Source: an uncultured Bacilli bacterium (GTDB lineage Bacteria > Bacillota_I > Bacilli_A > RF39 > UBA660). Taken from it: 64,000 bases of DNA. This document shows positions 8,577 to 20,333 of this stretch, piece after piece (position 1 is the first letter of the stretch; every line of letters begins with the position of its first letter). The stretch covers positions 11,551 to 75,550 of the forward strand of contig CAKPCU010000004.1 in assembly GCA_934148015.1 (NCBI GenBank), read 5' to 3'. A program made the position numbers and the translations under genes. The notes beneath the pieces are model-generated. The model did not search any database, was not told where the DNA came from, and saw only the letters and a program-made list of their open reading frames with translations.

Positions 8577-9845
8577 ATGTTTGTAGATGAGGTTATAATA
8601 AAGGTTAAAGCTGGAAACGGTGGTGATGGTTGTACTGCTTTTAGAAGAGAAAAATACATTCCAGATGGAGGACCGTTTGGTGGTAATGGTGGCAGGGGTG
8701 CTAACATTATATTTAAGACAGATTTAGGACTTAGAACACTTCTTGATTTAAGATATCAAAAGTTAATTAAAGCACCTAAGGGTGCTAATGGGTCTGGTAA
8801 AAATAAAAATGGGCGTGGTGCAGAAGATGTTGTTATTAAAGTACCTATTGGAACTACTGTTAAGGATTTAGATACTGGACTAATAATTGCTGATTTAACA
8901 CGAGAAGGTGATAGCTGCATAGTGGCTAGTGGTGGTAGAGGTGGTCGTGGTAACACTGCTTTTGCAACAGCAACTAATCCAGCTCCAAACTTTTCAGAAC
9001 ATGGTGAACCAGGAGAAGAAAAAACACTAAAAGTTGAACTTAGATTACTTGCAGACGTAGGTTTTGTTGGAATGCCATCTGTTGGTAAATCAACGCTTAT
9101 TTCAAAAATATCAGCTTCTAAGCCTAAAATAGCAGAGTATCATTTTACTACGCTTGTGCCTAATTTAGGAGTTGTAAAAACAATTGATGGAAGAAGTTTT
9201 GTTGCAGCAGATTTGCCTGGTTTAATAAAGGGTGCATCACTTGGTGAAGGACTTGGAGATAGGTTTTTAAAACATATAGAAAGAACTCGCGTTATAGCAC
9301 ATATCATAGATATGTCAGGATGTGAAGGAAGAGATCCATTAGATGATTATGAGGTAATTAATAAAGAACTTAAAGATTTTAATGAAAAAATTATTTTAAA
9401 GCCACAGATTATAATAGCAAATAAGATGGATTTAGATGGTGCTTTAGAAAATTTAGAAAGATTTAAAGCTAAATATAAATTACCAGTTTATGAGATTAGT
9501 GCTCTAACGGGTGAAGGTATTGATAAAGTATTAGTTAAGATAGCTGATGAATTAGATAAAATAAAAGAAGAACCATTATTTGATGAAGATTCATTTGAAT
9601 CACATGTATTATACAAATTTAAAAAAGAGCAACCATTTACAATTACAAGAGATAATGATATCTATGTAATAAAAGGAAAAGAAATAGAAAAGTTATTCCG
9701 TATGACTAAGTTTACTGATGAAGGAGCTCTTCGTTTTGCAAGAAAACTTCGTGCCATGGGAATTGATGATAAGCTTTTAGAAATGGGAGCTAAGTATGGT
9801 GATAAGGTTCAGATAATGGACTTAATATTTGAATTTAAAGAGTAA
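8577..9845 (+). CDS. obg: GTPase Obg (ObgE/CgtA)
   Basis: Three domains are visible in order: the glycine-rich Obg fold (about 1-158, with GNGGDGC, GGRGANI, GGRGGRGN), the G domain (GMPSVGKST, DLPGLI, NKMD), and the OCT domain at the C terminus. Obg acts in 50S maturation and stress control; in B. subtilis it is also needed for sporulation initiation. The start is ATG 8577 (MFVDEV) with RBS AGGGGTG; the GTG at 8568 lies in the RBS. Position after rpmA is ancestral. Confidence 0.97.
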   Translation: MFVDEVIIKVKAGNGGDGCTAFRREKYIPDGGPFGGNGGRGANIIFKTDLGLRTLLDLRYQKLIKAPKGANGSGKNKNGRGAEDVVIKVPIGTTVKDLDTGLIIADLTREGDSCIVASGGRGGRGNTAFATATNPAPNFSEHGEPGEEKTLKVELRLLADVGFVGMPSVGKSTLISKISASKPKIAEYHFTTLVPNLGVVKTIDGRSFVAADLPGLIKGASLGEGLGDRFLKHIERTRVIAHIIDMSGCEGRDPLDDYEVINKELKDFNEKIILKPQIIIANKMDLDGALENLERFKAKYKLPVYEISALTGEGIDKVLVKIADELDKIKEEPLFDEDSFESHVLYKFKKEQPFTITRDNDIYVIKGKEIEKLFRMTKFTDEGALRFARKLRAMGIDDKLLEMGAKYGDKVQIMDLIFEFKE

Positions 9846-9865
9846 TAAAAAAGGTAAGTGATTGT

Positions 9866-10177
9866 ATGTATTGCATGATAGAAACTGCTTTTGATAATAT
9901 TGATGAAGCTAAACAGGTGGTATCTAAGTTATTAGATAAAAAATTAGTTGCTAGTTGTCAAGTAATTGAAAGTAATAGTAAATGGAATTGGAAGTTTAAG
10001 CTAGAAGAAAGTAAAGAGTTCTTAGTTCTTATGAAAACAAAGAAATCTTTGCAAGAAAAAATTTATAATGTAATAAGAGAAATTCATAGCTATGATTGTT
10101 TTGAATTTGCTGTATTTGATTTAACTAGTTGTAATAAGGAGTATTTAAATTGGATTGAGGAAGAAACTAATGAGTAA
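9866..10177 (+). CDS. CutA-like protein
   Basis: The 103-residue sequence fits the small trimeric CutA1/PII-like fold: A-x-x-VVSKLLDKKLVASCQVI, a W-x-W segment (KWNWKFKLEES), FLVLMKTK, then IHSYDCFEFAVFDL and YLNWI. The pattern parallels CutA (LAACV..., Y-x-W, KT, HPYE-PE, YL-W), with Cys and Ser at some usual positions. CutA1 was linked to divalent cation tolerance in E. coli, though its true role is unsettled. It follows obg by 20 bases and probably shares the transcript. Confidence 0.72.
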   Translation: MYCMIETAFDNIDEAKQVVSKLLDKKLVASCQVIESNSKWNWKFKLEESKEFLVLMKTKKSLQEKIYNVIREIHSYDCFEFAVFDLTSCNKEYLNWIEEETNE

Positions 10178-10396
10178 TCAATTATTCATCATCTATGTTC
10201 TAAGAAAATTATAAAAAACTTAATAAATTTAGAAAGTGATAAGTTTTGAAAAACATAATTTATAGATTAGCAATCATGATTTTTTAAATAATATATGTTG
10301 CTTACTAAACTCTTGTTATGTTAGTATTGATAAAATATATTTGGAGCATTATATTGCTATTTAAGTGGATATAATGAATAAAAAGAAGGTGGAAAA
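10178..10396 (+). promoter_or_regulatory. Intergenic region with promoter for the phosphatase gene
   Basis: This 219-base gap has no gene that I can support. A sigma-A-like promoter is visible: TTGATA at 10327-10332, 17 bases, then TATATT at 10350-10355. It points at the histidine phosphatase gene 42 bases on. The first half has no clear terminator and is simply AT-rich. Confidence 0.5.
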
Positions 10397-10936
10397 ATGA
10401 TTTTGTATGTGGTAAGACATGGTCAAACAAATATTAATTTAGAAGATAAAATTAATTCCTTAAATGATGATGATTTAAATCAAACTGGAGTAAAACAAGC
10501 TATAGAACTTAGAAATTATTTTGCAAAAATAGATTATGATTTAATCATTTCTTCACCACTTACAAGAACTTCTCATACTTCAAAATTACTGAATATAAAA
10601 AATAGAAATATTATATATGATAAAAGATTATTAGAAAGAGATGCTGGAATTTTTACTAAAAAAGAAATTAAATTATTAGATAAAAATGACTGGTGGAATG
10701 TATATCCTTTAAACAATTATAAAAATGCAGAACCGGTTAAAAATGTGATAAAAAGAGTATATTTATTTTTAGATGAAATAAAAGAAAAATATAGTGATAA
10801 AAGCATAATTTTAGTAACTCATGGGGGAATTAGTAAGGTAATTAGTTGTTATTTTTATGGTATACCATCTGATGGTAATTTGGAATGTTATAGTTTAAAT
10901 AATTGTGAAATTAAAAAATTTGAACTAATTAAATAA
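10397..10936 (+). CDS. Histidine phosphatase family (phosphoglycerate mutase-like) protein
   Basis: The catalytic motif VVRHGQTN at residues 4-11, ISSPLTRTSHT, ERDAGIF and VTHGG place this 179-residue protein in the RHG histidine phosphatase superfamily. The loop where glycolytic mutases carry their substrate contacts is shortened, so a phosphatase of a small phosphomonoester is more likely than a dPGM. It has its own promoter and a strong RBS (AAGGTGG), and ends at a bidirectional terminator shared with the next, opposing gene. The substrate is unknown. Confidence 0.85.
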   Translation: MILYVVRHGQTNINLEDKINSLNDDDLNQTGVKQAIELRNYFAKIDYDLIISSPLTRTSHTSKLLNIKNRNIIYDKRLLERDAGIFTKKEIKLLDKNDWWNVYPLNNYKNAEPVKNVIKRVYLFLDEIKEKYSDKSIILVTHGGISKVISCYFYGIPSDGNLECYSLNNCEIKKFELIK

Positions 10937-10969
10937 TACTAGAAATTTTAGTAATTTCTAGTATTTTTA
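10935..10969. terminator. Bidirectional terminator between the phosphatase and yigZ-family genes
   Basis: A perfect 13-base stem (10935-10947 with 10953-10965) with a 5-base loop is flanked by A and T runs on both sides, so it can stop both convergent transcripts. Confidence 0.88.
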
Positions 10970-11536
10970 TAATAATTGTTTTATTTCTTTTTTAAGTATT
11001 AAACCATCTATTTCTTCTGGGTAGTTATCATCATTTATAATGAATTCATAAATTACATTATTATCAAATTCTTTATACGTTATATTATAGTCTTTTAAAA
11101 TATAATTAATTTTATTTAGATTATTATAAATAAACTCTATTTTAACTTTGTATTCCTTTTTAATAATAGTTAAGTTATCATCACTAATTACTAAACTAGC
11201 ACTGTTTGAGTATGCTCTTAAAAGTCCCCCAGCACCAAGTTTTATACCACCAAAATATCTTACAACAACTATTAATATATTATCTAATTTCTTATTTTCT
11301 ATTATGTTTAAAATTGGCATACCAGCAGTACCTTTAGGTTCATTATCATCATTAAATCTTTTAATATTTCCTATTTTATATGCATAACATATGTGCGTTG
11401 CATCTTTGTATTCTTTTTTTAATTTATCTAATACTTCATTAGCCATTTGAACATTACTTATATAGATTGCAAAAGATATGAACTTTGATTTATTAATTAT
11501 TAATTCATCTTTTACATTGTTAATTATTTTATACAA
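10967..11536 (-). CDS. YigZ/IMPACT-family protein
   Basis: The 189-residue protein shows the UPF0029 N-terminal signature: KSKFISFA, then ATHICYAY, a D-N-E-P-x-G-T-A-G-x-P-I box and VVRYFGGIKLGAGGL. The C-terminal domain is an EF-G domain V-like fold. Family members include E. coli YigZ, B. subtilis YvyE and the N-terminal half of eukaryotic IMPACT; a ribosome or nucleic-acid-binding role is suspected but not settled. It is read from the minus strand with a GGTGA RBS at about 11541-11547, alone between convergent and divergent neighbours. Confidence 0.93.
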   Translation of the reverse strand: MYKIINNVKDELIINKSKFISFAIYISNVQMANEVLDKLKKEYKDATHICYAYKIGNIKRFNDDNEPKGTAGMPILNIIENKKLDNILIVVVRYFGGIKLGAGGLLRAYSNSASLVISDDNLTIIKKEYKVKIEFIYNNLNKINYILKDYNITYKEFDNNVIYEFIINDDNYPEEIDGLILKKEIKQLL

Positions 11537-11644
11537 ATTTCATCACCTTACATACATTATAAAATATAAAATTATTACAATCAAGTTAAAAAAGTATTAA
11601 GAAAAATTGCTACTTATATGATATACTTATTATTGGTGGTTAAT

Positions 11645-13438
11645 ATGAAAAGAGAAAACATAAGAAATTTTAGTATTATTGCACATATAGATCATGGTAA
11701 GAGTACTTTAGCTGATAGAATTTTAGAAAGAACTAATGCTGTTACTAAAAGAGAGTTAAAAGATCAACTTCTTGATTCTATGGATTTAGAAAGAGAAAGA
11801 GGAATAACAATTAAACTTAATGAAGCATCTTTAACTTATCATTATAATAATGAAGATTATATGCTTAATTTAATAGATACTCCAGGTCATGTAGACTTTT
11901 CATATGAAGTATCTAGATCGCTTGCAGCATGTGAAGGAGCTATATTAGTAGTTGATGCTGCTCAAGGAATAGAAGCTCAGACATTAGCAAATTTATATTT
12001 AGCAATGGAGAATAATTTAACTATAATACCAGTTATTAATAAGATTGATTTACCTAATGCAGATATAGAAAAGGTAAAAAATGAAATAATAGAAACATTT
12101 GGATTTAATGAAGATGATATAATTCTTACATCTGCTAAAACTGGTGTTGGTATAGATGAATTATTAAAGGCAATAGTAGAAAAAATTCCTTGTCCTAAAA
12201 AAAGTGATACAAATAAATTACAAGCTTTAATATTTGATAGTTTATATGAATCTTATAGGGGCGCAATTATATTTATAAGAGTAGTTAGTGGTAGTGTACG
12301 TGTTGGAGATACTATTAAGATGATTACAACAGGTACTTGTTATGAAGTAGTAGAGCTTGGTGTTCATAATCCATATGAGGTTAAAAAGGATATATTAAAA
12401 GAAGGAGAGGTGGGATATTTATGTGCATCTATTAAAAGTGTTAGTGATGTGCGTGTTGGAGATACTATTACTCTAAAAAATGACGAAGCACCTCTTCTTA
12501 TGGGATATAAACCAATGAAGCCTATGGTTTTTTGTGGGTTATATCCTACTGAAACTAATAAATATGATGAACTTAAGGATGCACTTGAAAAATTAAAATT
12601 AAATGATGCATCACTTACGTTTGAACCAGAGGTATCAGTTGCACTAGGATTTGGTTTTAGATGTGGTTTTTTAGGAATGCTTCATATGGATGTTACAGAA
12701 GAACGAATAGAGCGTGAATTTAATATTCCTATAATAGCTACTAGTCCATCAGTTGTATATGAAGCTAAACTAACTTCTGGTGATACAGTTATGATTGATA
12801 ATCCAAACGAAATGCCAGATAGAACTAAAATATCTTCTATTAGTGAACCTTATATTAAGACTAATATATTTGTTCCAACTGAATATATAGGTAGTGTTAT
12901 GGAACTATGTCAGAATAAAAGAGGTAACTATATTAATATGGATTATATTAATAAAACTAGGGTAAATATTCACTATGAAATGCCATTATCTGAGGTAGTA
13001 TATGACTTTTTTGATAAATTAAAATCTTATACTAAAGGGTATGCTTCTTTTGATTATGAAGTAATTGGATATAAAGAAAGTAACTTAGTTAAGATGGATA
13101 TATTAATTAATAAGGAAGTAGTTGATGCTTTATCTGTTATAGTACATAAAGATTTTGCTTATCAAAGAGGTAAATTAATAGTAGATAATTTAAAGAAATT
13201 AATACCAAGACAGTTATTTGAAGTACCAATACAAGCTGTAATAGGTACTAAAGCTATAGCAAGAAGTGATATTAGTGCATTAAAAAAGAATGTACTAGCA
13301 AAATGTTATGGTGGTGATATTACTCGTAAAAGAAAGCTTTTAGATAAACAAAAAGAAGGTAAAAAAAGAATGAAAAGAGTAGGTAACGTTGAGATACCTC
13401 AAGAAGCATTTTTATCAATTTTAAAAGTTGATGAATAA
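11645..13438 (+). CDS. lepA: Elongation factor 4 (LepA)
   Basis: The sequence [30 protein letters not shown] is the LepA N terminus. The remaining GTPase motifs ([20 protein letters not shown]) follow, then the characteristic [11 protein letters not shown] domain II, and a C-terminal domain ending with [33 protein letters not shown]. LepA is a translational GTPase acting on the ribosome in initiation/elongation quality control. The start is ATG 11645 with GGTGG just before it; an earlier in-frame ATG at 11618 would add nine unsupported residues. Length is standard. Confidence 0.97.
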   Translation: MKRENIRNFSIIAHIDHGKSTLADRILERTNAVTKRELKDQLLDSMDLERERGITIKLNEASLTYHYNNEDYMLNLIDTPGHVDFSYEVSRSLAACEGAILVVDAAQGIEAQTLANLYLAMENNLTIIPVINKIDLPNADIEKVKNEIIETFGFNEDDIILTSAKTGVGIDELLKAIVEKIPCPKKSDTNKLQALIFDSLYESYRGAIIFIRVVSGSVRVGDTIKMITTGTCYEVVELGVHNPYEVKKDILKEGEVGYLCASIKSVSDVRVGDTITLKNDEAPLLMGYKPMKPMVFCGLYPTETNKYDELKDALEKLKLNDASLTFEPEVSVALGFGFRCGFLGMLHMDVTEERIEREFNIPIIATSPSVVYEAKLTSGDTVMIDNPNEMPDRTKISSISEPYIKTNIFVPTEYIGSVMELCQNKRGNYINMDYINKTRVNIHYEMPLSEVVYDFFDKLKSYTKGYASFDYEVIGYKESNLVKMDILINKEVVDALSVIVHKDFAYQRGKLIVDNLKKLIPRQLFEVPIQAVIGTKAIARSDISALKKNVLAKCYGGDITRKRKLLDKQKEGKKRMKRVGNVEIPQEAFLSILKVDE

Positions 13439-13478
13439 TTATTTATAAAATAATAATATTAAAAGGCAGGTTTATATT

Positions 13479-14564
13479 ATGATAGAAAGTATTTATTTTC
13501 ATATACCTTTTTGTAAAAAAATATGTTCATATTGTGACTTTTGCAAAAATTATTATAAAGAAGATATTGTAAGTAAATATTTAATTGCATTAAAAAATGA
13601 GTTTTTAAATAATTATAAAAATGAAAAAATAAAGACAGTATATATAGGTGGTGGAACTCCTAGCTGTCTTAGTTATGATAATTTAAATTGCTTATTTTCT
13701 ATTACTAATAAGATAAATTTAAGTGATAGATACGAGTTTACTTTTGAGTGTAACTATGATGATATAACAGAGGAATTACTTAAAATATTAAAAGAAAATA
13801 AAGTAAATAGAATAAGTATTGGAATAGAAAGTTTTAATAAAAAATTTGAAGATATACTAGGTAGAAAAATAGATAAAGAAGAAATGATAAAAAGTATTAA
13901 TTTATGTAAGAAATACTTCGATAATATAAATATAGATTTAATGTATGCTCTATATGGTCAAACAATGGAAGATATAGTTTCTGATTTAAATATTATTAGT
14001 AATTTAGATATTAAACATGTTAGTATATATGCACTTATTATAGAAGATAATACTATGCTTAAGATAAAAAATATAAAAGAAGTGGATAGCCAGATGCAAA
14101 GTGCTATGTATGATTTAATAAGAAATACGTTAGAAAAAAATGGGTTTACTCAGTATGAAATAAGTAATTTTGCTCTTAAAGGATTTGAGTCTAAACATAA
14201 TTTAACTTATTGGAATAACAATAATTATTATGGTTTTGGATCTGGTGCATCTGGTTTTATTAATAATATTAGATATGATAATACTAAAAGTATATTTAAA
14301 TATATAGATGGAATAACAAAAACATATACTGAAAAATTAGATAAAAATATGTTAATTAACGATGAAGTTATGCTTAATCTTAGAAAAACTACTGGAATAA
14401 ATAAAAAGAATTTTTTAAATAAGTATGGTAAAAAGATAAATGATTTATATAATTTAAATGAACTAATTAAAGATGGATATTTAAAAGAGTCTAAAGAAAA
14501 TATATATATTCCTAAAAAATATTTATTTGTATCTAATGAAATTATATTAAAAGTTCTTGAATAA
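13479..14564 (+). CDS. hemW: Radical SAM protein HemW (coproporphyrinogen oxidase-like)
   Basis: The radical SAM cluster CKKICSYC (Cys12, Cys16, Cys19) lies in the HemW-type context SIYFHIPFCKKICSYCDFC. GGGTPS and NIDLMYALYGQT follow, and the C-terminal HemN domain is present in short form. HemW is the heme-chaperone-like paralogue of HemN and follows lepA in many Bacillota, as here. No heme genes occur in the window, so its role in this organism is uncertain. Confidence 0.88.
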   Translation: MIESIYFHIPFCKKICSYCDFCKNYYKEDIVSKYLIALKNEFLNNYKNEKIKTVYIGGGTPSCLSYDNLNCLFSITNKINLSDRYEFTFECNYDDITEELLKILKENKVNRISIGIESFNKKFEDILGRKIDKEEMIKSINLCKKYFDNINIDLMYALYGQTMEDIVSDLNIISNLDIKHVSIYALIIEDNTMLKIKNIKEVDSQMQSAMYDLIRNTLEKNGFTQYEISNFALKGFESKHNLTYWNNNNYYGFGSGASGFINNIRYDNTKSIFKYIDGITKTYTEKLDKNMLINDEVMLNLRKTTGINKKNFLNKYGKKINDLYNLNELIKDGYLKESKENIYIPKKYLFVSNEIILKVLE

Positions 14565-14609
14565 AGTTTTAAAGTAATGTATACTAATAGTATAGTAGGA
14601 GGACTTATC

Positions 14610-14954
14610 ATGGAAAATAAAGATGAAGTATTAGATGAAATGAATGATGTTAGTGAAATAAGTGATATAAAGCCTAGCGTTGATTTAACAAGTGAAGATA
14701 GTATGCCAGCAGATGATAAAAATTCTAAAGTGGATGATGATACACTTATTATGGAAGATGTTAAAACTGATAATAATGATGCTAATGAAGCTTTAAAACT
14801 TGATTTAAATATTGATAATGTTCCAACAGAACCTGTTAAAACTAAAAGTAAAGCTCCTATAATAATTATATTATCTTTCTTACTTTTTCTTGATATTGTA
14901 GCTTTAGTTATATATATAATAGGTGTAGATAAAGTAATTCAATTCCTAATGTAG
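14610..14954 (+). CDS. Acidic tail-anchored small membrane protein
   Basis: A 114-residue protein I do not recognise. Residues 1-85 are very acidic and low in complexity (Asp, Glu, Asn, Ser), followed by a short basic KTKSK patch and a single hydrophobic segment near the C terminus (about residues 88-108). This gives a cytosolic, probably disordered domain anchored by its tail. The start is ATG 14610 with AGGAGG 9 bases before; the ATG at 14577 is upstream of that RBS. It sits between hemW and the heat-shock operon and ends in a terminator. Confidence 0.65.
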   Translation: MENKDEVLDEMNDVSEISDIKPSVDLTSEDSMPADDKNSKVDDDTLIMEDVKTDNNDANEALKLDLNIDNVPTEPVKTKSKAPIIIILSFLLFLDIVALVIYIIGVDKVIQFLM

Positions 14955-14976
14955 AATAATTTCTACATTTTTTCTT
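14948..14976 (+). terminator. Terminator before the hrcA promoter
   Basis: A perfect nine-base stem (14948-14956 with 14961-14969), four-base loop and T-rich tail isolate the heat-shock operon from upstream transcription. Confidence 0.85.
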
Positions 14977-14998
14977 TTTAATAAATTTTAATTATTTT

Positions 14999-15041
14999 TT
15001 AGCACTCATGTATTGACATTGCTAAAATTGAATACTATAAT
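14999..15041 (+). promoter_or_regulatory. CIRCE operator overlapping the hrcA operon promoter
   Basis: The left CIRCE half TTAGCACTC (14999-15007) is perfect. After nine bases the right half reads CATTGCTAA (15017-15025), matching 7 of 9 positions of GAGTGCTAA. A consensus sigma-A promoter overlaps it: TTGACA at 15013-15018, 17 bases, TATAAT at 15036-15041. HrcA binding would cover the -35 box, giving classical autoregulated heat-shock control. Confidence 0.9.
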
Positions 15042-15073
15042 AGTAGTGTACTAATAAGAAAGAAGGTGAATGT

Positions 15074-16072
15074 GTGTTAACTGATAGACAAAATACACTT
15101 CTTAAATTAATAATTGAAGAGTACATTAAGAGTGCTAATCCAGTTGGGTCTAAAGGGCTTTGTGATAGTCTTAATTGTTCTTCTGCAACTATTAGAAATG
15201 AAATGGCACAATTAGAAGATTATGGATTTCTAGAAAAAACACATACATCTTCTGGAAGAGTTCCAAGTGAATTAGGGTACAGATATTATGTTGATAATTT
15301 AATGGAACCTAAGAAAATGACTGGTGAGGATGTATTAAAACTTCAAACTATCTTTGATAATAAATCATTAGTGTTAACTGATGCTATTTCTAAAAGTTTA
15401 GAGATAATATCAGAAATTACTAATTGTACATCTGTTGTTTTAGGAACTAGTAGTTCTGAAAATAAATTAAAGCAAGTTGAAGTAGTTCCATTAAATGATA
15501 CTAATGTAATTGCAATAGTAGTAACTGATAAGGGACATATTGAGCATAAAGAACTTAATATAGGACCTAATGTTCTTCCAGATGAAATTAAGAAAACTAC
15601 TGAATTAATTAACAAACTTTTAGTTGGTACGCCGCTTGATGAGGTTAATCAAAAATTAGAGTTTGAAATTAAACCTAAAATTGGTAGTTATGTTAAACAT
15701 CATGAAATATTATATCAAGCTTTTTATAATGCATTTAGTGAGTTTGCTCTTAAAAGCAATATGCAAATGAAGGGTAGAACAAAGCTTTTAGATTATAGGG
15801 AATTTGATAGTGTTAGTAAAATAAAGGAAGTATTAAATAAGTTTGATGATGATAATATGATTAAAAATATAAAGGCTGAGGATAATAATATTAGTGTTTA
15901 TATTGGTCATGAGAGTAAGTTTGATGATGATGTATCTGTTATTAAGACTAAGTTTAATACTGGTGGAAGTGAAGGCACTATTGCTATTGTAGGACCTAAG
16001 AGAATGGATTATGAAAAAGTAGTATCATTACTAGATTTTCTAAAGCATAATATAGAAAGGAACGAAAAATGA
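15074..16072 (+). CDS. hrcA: Heat-inducible transcription repressor HrcA
   Basis: The N-terminal winged helix (LTDRQNTLLKLIIEEYIKSANPVGSK, then SSATIRNEMAQLEDYGFLEKTHTSSGRVPSELGYRYYVD) is the HrcA signature, followed by the GAF-like dimerisation domain. HrcA represses dnaK and groE operons through CIRCE, with GroEL as co-factor. It starts at GTG 15074 behind AGAAGGTGA and is the first gene of a CIRCE-preceded operon, so it controls itself. 332 residues is normal. Confidence 0.96.
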   Translation: MLTDRQNTLLKLIIEEYIKSANPVGSKGLCDSLNCSSATIRNEMAQLEDYGFLEKTHTSSGRVPSELGYRYYVDNLMEPKKMTGEDVLKLQTIFDNKSLVLTDAISKSLEIISEITNCTSVVLGTSSSENKLKQVEVVPLNDTNVIAIVVTDKGHIEHKELNIGPNVLPDEIKKTTELINKLLVGTPLDEVNQKLEFEIKPKIGSYVKHHEILYQAFYNAFSEFALKSNMQMKGRTKLLDYREFDSVSKIKEVLNKFDDDNMIKNIKAEDNNISVYIGHESKFDDDVSVIKTKFNTGGSEGTIAIVGPKRMDYEKVVSLLDFLKHNIERNEK

Positions 16073-16611
16073 AGGAAACAAAAGATAAAAATAGTAAGAT
16101 AAAGAAAAATAAGTCAGAAGAAAAAGAAATTGCTAAAGATAAAGTAGAACTTACTAATGAAGAAATAGAAGCTATGAACAAAAGAGTAAGTGAAGCTGAA
16201 GAAAAAGCATTAAGATATCAAGCTGAACTTATTAATTATCGTAAAAGAAAAGATGAAGAGACTGAAAAAAAACTTAAGTATGCAAATGAAGATTTAATAC
16301 TTGAAATACTTCCAGTTTTAGATAATTTCGAAAGAGCCATTAAGATGGATGATGATAATCTAGAAGATGAAGTATCACAGTTCTTAAGTGGTATGAAAAT
16401 GATTTATGCATCTCTTACTAAAGCTATTGAAAAATATGGCGTTAAAGAAATAGATGCACTTGGTAAAGTGTTTGATGCAACTTATCATCAAGCTGTTATG
16501 ACTGAAGAAGTTAAAGATAAAGATAAAGATATTGTTTTAGAGGTATATCAAAAAGGATATATTCTTAAAGATAAAGTAATTAGACCAGCGATGGTTAAGG
16601 TAAATAAATAA
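16069..16611 (+). CDS. grpE: Nucleotide exchange factor GrpE
   Basis: An acidic/basic disordered start is followed by a long coiled coil (EEIEAMNKRVSEAEEKALRYQAELINYRKR) and the beta domain (FDATYHQAV, VLEVYQKGYILKDKVIRPAMVKV). GrpE releases ADP from DnaK. It overlaps hrcA by 4 bases (ATGA). Length of 180 residues is typical. Confidence 0.96.
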   Translation: MKETKDKNSKIKKNKSEEKEIAKDKVELTNEEIEAMNKRVSEAEEKALRYQAELINYRKRKDEETEKKLKYANEDLILEILPVLDNFERAIKMDDDNLEDEVSQFLSGMKMIYASLTKAIEKYGVKEIDALGKVFDATYHQAVMTEEVKDKDKDIVLEVYQKGYILKDKVIRPAMVKVNK

Positions 16612-16626
16612 GAAAAGGAGAGATAA

Positions 16627-18462
<1,836 letters not shown>

Positions 18463-18513
18463 TATGTAAAGTTCTAGTTTATCTAGAACTTTATGTTTAA
18501 TAAAGGAGAAACT

Positions 18514-20319
18514 ATGCCAGATAATAAAGAAAAACTTAGAAGTGAAATAGATGATAAATATAAATGGGATTTAACTTTAATATATAAAACTATAGAAGAC
18601 TTTGAAAAAGACTATAAAAAAGCTAAAGAGAAAATAGAAAAAGTATCTTCATATAAAGATAAGTATTTAAATAATGGAAAAGAATTATACAAGTTATTAA
18701 AATATGATGATGATACATCTAGATTACTTGATAAATTGTATTCTTATGCACATTTAAATTATGATGCTGATACTTTAAATGAAAAGTATATGACTATGAC
18801 AAATAAAGTATCTGATTTATATTCTAGATATTCAGTCCTTAGTTCTTTTGTAGTTCCAGGAATAATAAAATTAGATAAAGAAAAACTTAATTCATTTTAT
18901 AATGATGAAAAAGGTTTAGAAGAATATAGGTTTTGTTTAGATGATATATATCGTTTTAAAGAGCATACACTAGATGAAGATAAAGAAAAAATGCTATCTA
19001 GTTTTGGTAACATTTTAAGTTCTCCAGAGGAGACTTACGAAGTTTTAACTGATTCTGACTTTGAATATGATAATATAACAGATGAAAATAAAAAAGAAGT
19101 TAAATTTAATGAAAGTAATTATTCTATATTTATAAAGTCTCGTGATAGAAGAGTTAGAAAGGATGCTTTTAATCTTTTATATAATAAATATGCTTCTTTT
19201 AAAAGAACAATAGCATCTACTTATAAATCACAAGTAGAAATAGATGTAGTAGCAGCTAGATTAAAGAATTATGATAGTTCACTTGCAGCATCATTATTTG
19301 AAGATAATATTGATATTAGTGTTTATGATAATTTAATTAAAACTGTTAATGATAATTTAGATGGTTTATATAAATATTATGATTTAAAAAAGAAAATACT
19401 TAAACTAGATGATTTACATTTATATGATACATATGTTGATATAATTGATAAAGAAAAAAGTAAATATACATTTATTGAAGCTAAAGATATTGTAATAAAG
19501 GCATTATCCATTTTAGGAGATGATTATGTTAAATTACTTAATAAGGCATTTGATGAAAAATGGATAGATGTATATCATAGTAAAGGTAAAAGGTCTGGAG
19601 CTTATTCATCTGGTAGTTATGATGTAAATCCTTATGTATTATTAAACTTTGAGGGCTCATTAAATGATGTATCAACAATAGCTCATGAGTTAGGACACTC
19701 TATGCATACATATTTATCTTGCAAAAACAATCCATATTGTACTTCATCATATAAGATATTTGTTGCAGAAGTAGCATCTTTAGTTAATGAACTTTTACTA
19801 GCTAATTATATGCTTAATAATTCAAATGATAAAAATGAAAAACTAAATATTATAAATCATATATTAGAATTATATAAGTCAACATTATTTAGACAAACTA
19901 TGTTTGCTGAATTTGAAAAAATAACACATGAAAAAAGAGAAGAAGGCGTTATATTAACAAGTGATTATTTATCTAATGTATATTATGATTTAGTTAAAAA
20001 GTATTTTGGAGAAAACGTAATATGTGATGAATTAATTAAATATGAATGGGCAAGAATTCCACATTTTTATTATAATTTTTATGTATATAAATATGCAACT
20101 GGTATATCAGCAGCTAGTTATATAGTAGATGGTATATTAAATAATAGACAAGGTGCTCTTGAAAATTACTTTAAGTTTTTAAAATCTGGAGGAAGTAAAT
20201 ATCCAATTGATGAGTTAAAGTTAGCAGGTGTTGATATGAATGATAAAACTGTTATTTTATCAGCAACTAAAACATTTGAAAAATATTTAGAGGAGTTTTG
20301 TGAAATATATAATAGTTAA
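18514..20319 (+). CDS. pepF: Oligoendopeptidase F (M3 family)
   Basis: A 601-residue cytosolic zinc peptidase of the PepF/M3B group. The metal site IAHELGHSMH lies near residue 390, and a downstream Glu in FVAEVASLVNE completes the ligands. The N-terminal helical domain has the usual DKYKWDLTLIY start. PepF degrades oligopeptides of roughly 7-17 residues. I choose ATG 18514, preceded by AAAGGAGAA. Its position between dnaK and dnaJ is unusual, breaking the common dnaK-dnaJ pair; it may therefore be co-induced by heat. Confidence 0.94.
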   Translation: MPDNKEKLRSEIDDKYKWDLTLIYKTIEDFEKDYKKAKEKIEKVSSYKDKYLNNGKELYKLLKYDDDTSRLLDKLYSYAHLNYDADTLNEKYMTMTNKVSDLYSRYSVLSSFVVPGIIKLDKEKLNSFYNDEKGLEEYRFCLDDIYRFKEHTLDEDKEKMLSSFGNILSSPEETYEVLTDSDFEYDNITDENKKEVKFNESNYSIFIKSRDRRVRKDAFNLLYNKYASFKRTIASTYKSQVEIDVVAARLKNYDSSLAASLFEDNIDISVYDNLIKTVNDNLDGLYKYYDLKKKILKLDDLHLYDTYVDIIDKEKSKYTFIEAKDIVIKALSILGDDYVKLLNKAFDEKWIDVYHSKGKRSGAYSSGSYDVNPYVLLNFEGSLNDVSTIAHELGHSMHTYLSCKNNPYCTSSYKIFVAEVASLVNELLLANYMLNNSNDKNEKLNIINHILELYKSTLFRQTMFAEFEKITHEKREEGVILTSDYLSNVYYDLVKKYFGENVICDELIKYEWARIPHFYYNFYVYKYATGISAASYIVDGILNNRQGALENYFKFLKSGGSKYPIDELKLAGVDMNDKTVILSATKTFEKYLEEFCEIYNS

Positions 20320-20333
20320 GGAGGTAAATATTT

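Noticed and set aside
8756..8956. Minus-strand ORF inside obg
   Set aside because: It is the antisense shadow of the Gly-rich Obg domain (Pro/Leu-rich product) with no RBS. The same applies to the shadow frames inside rnjA, polC, rpoD and pilB.
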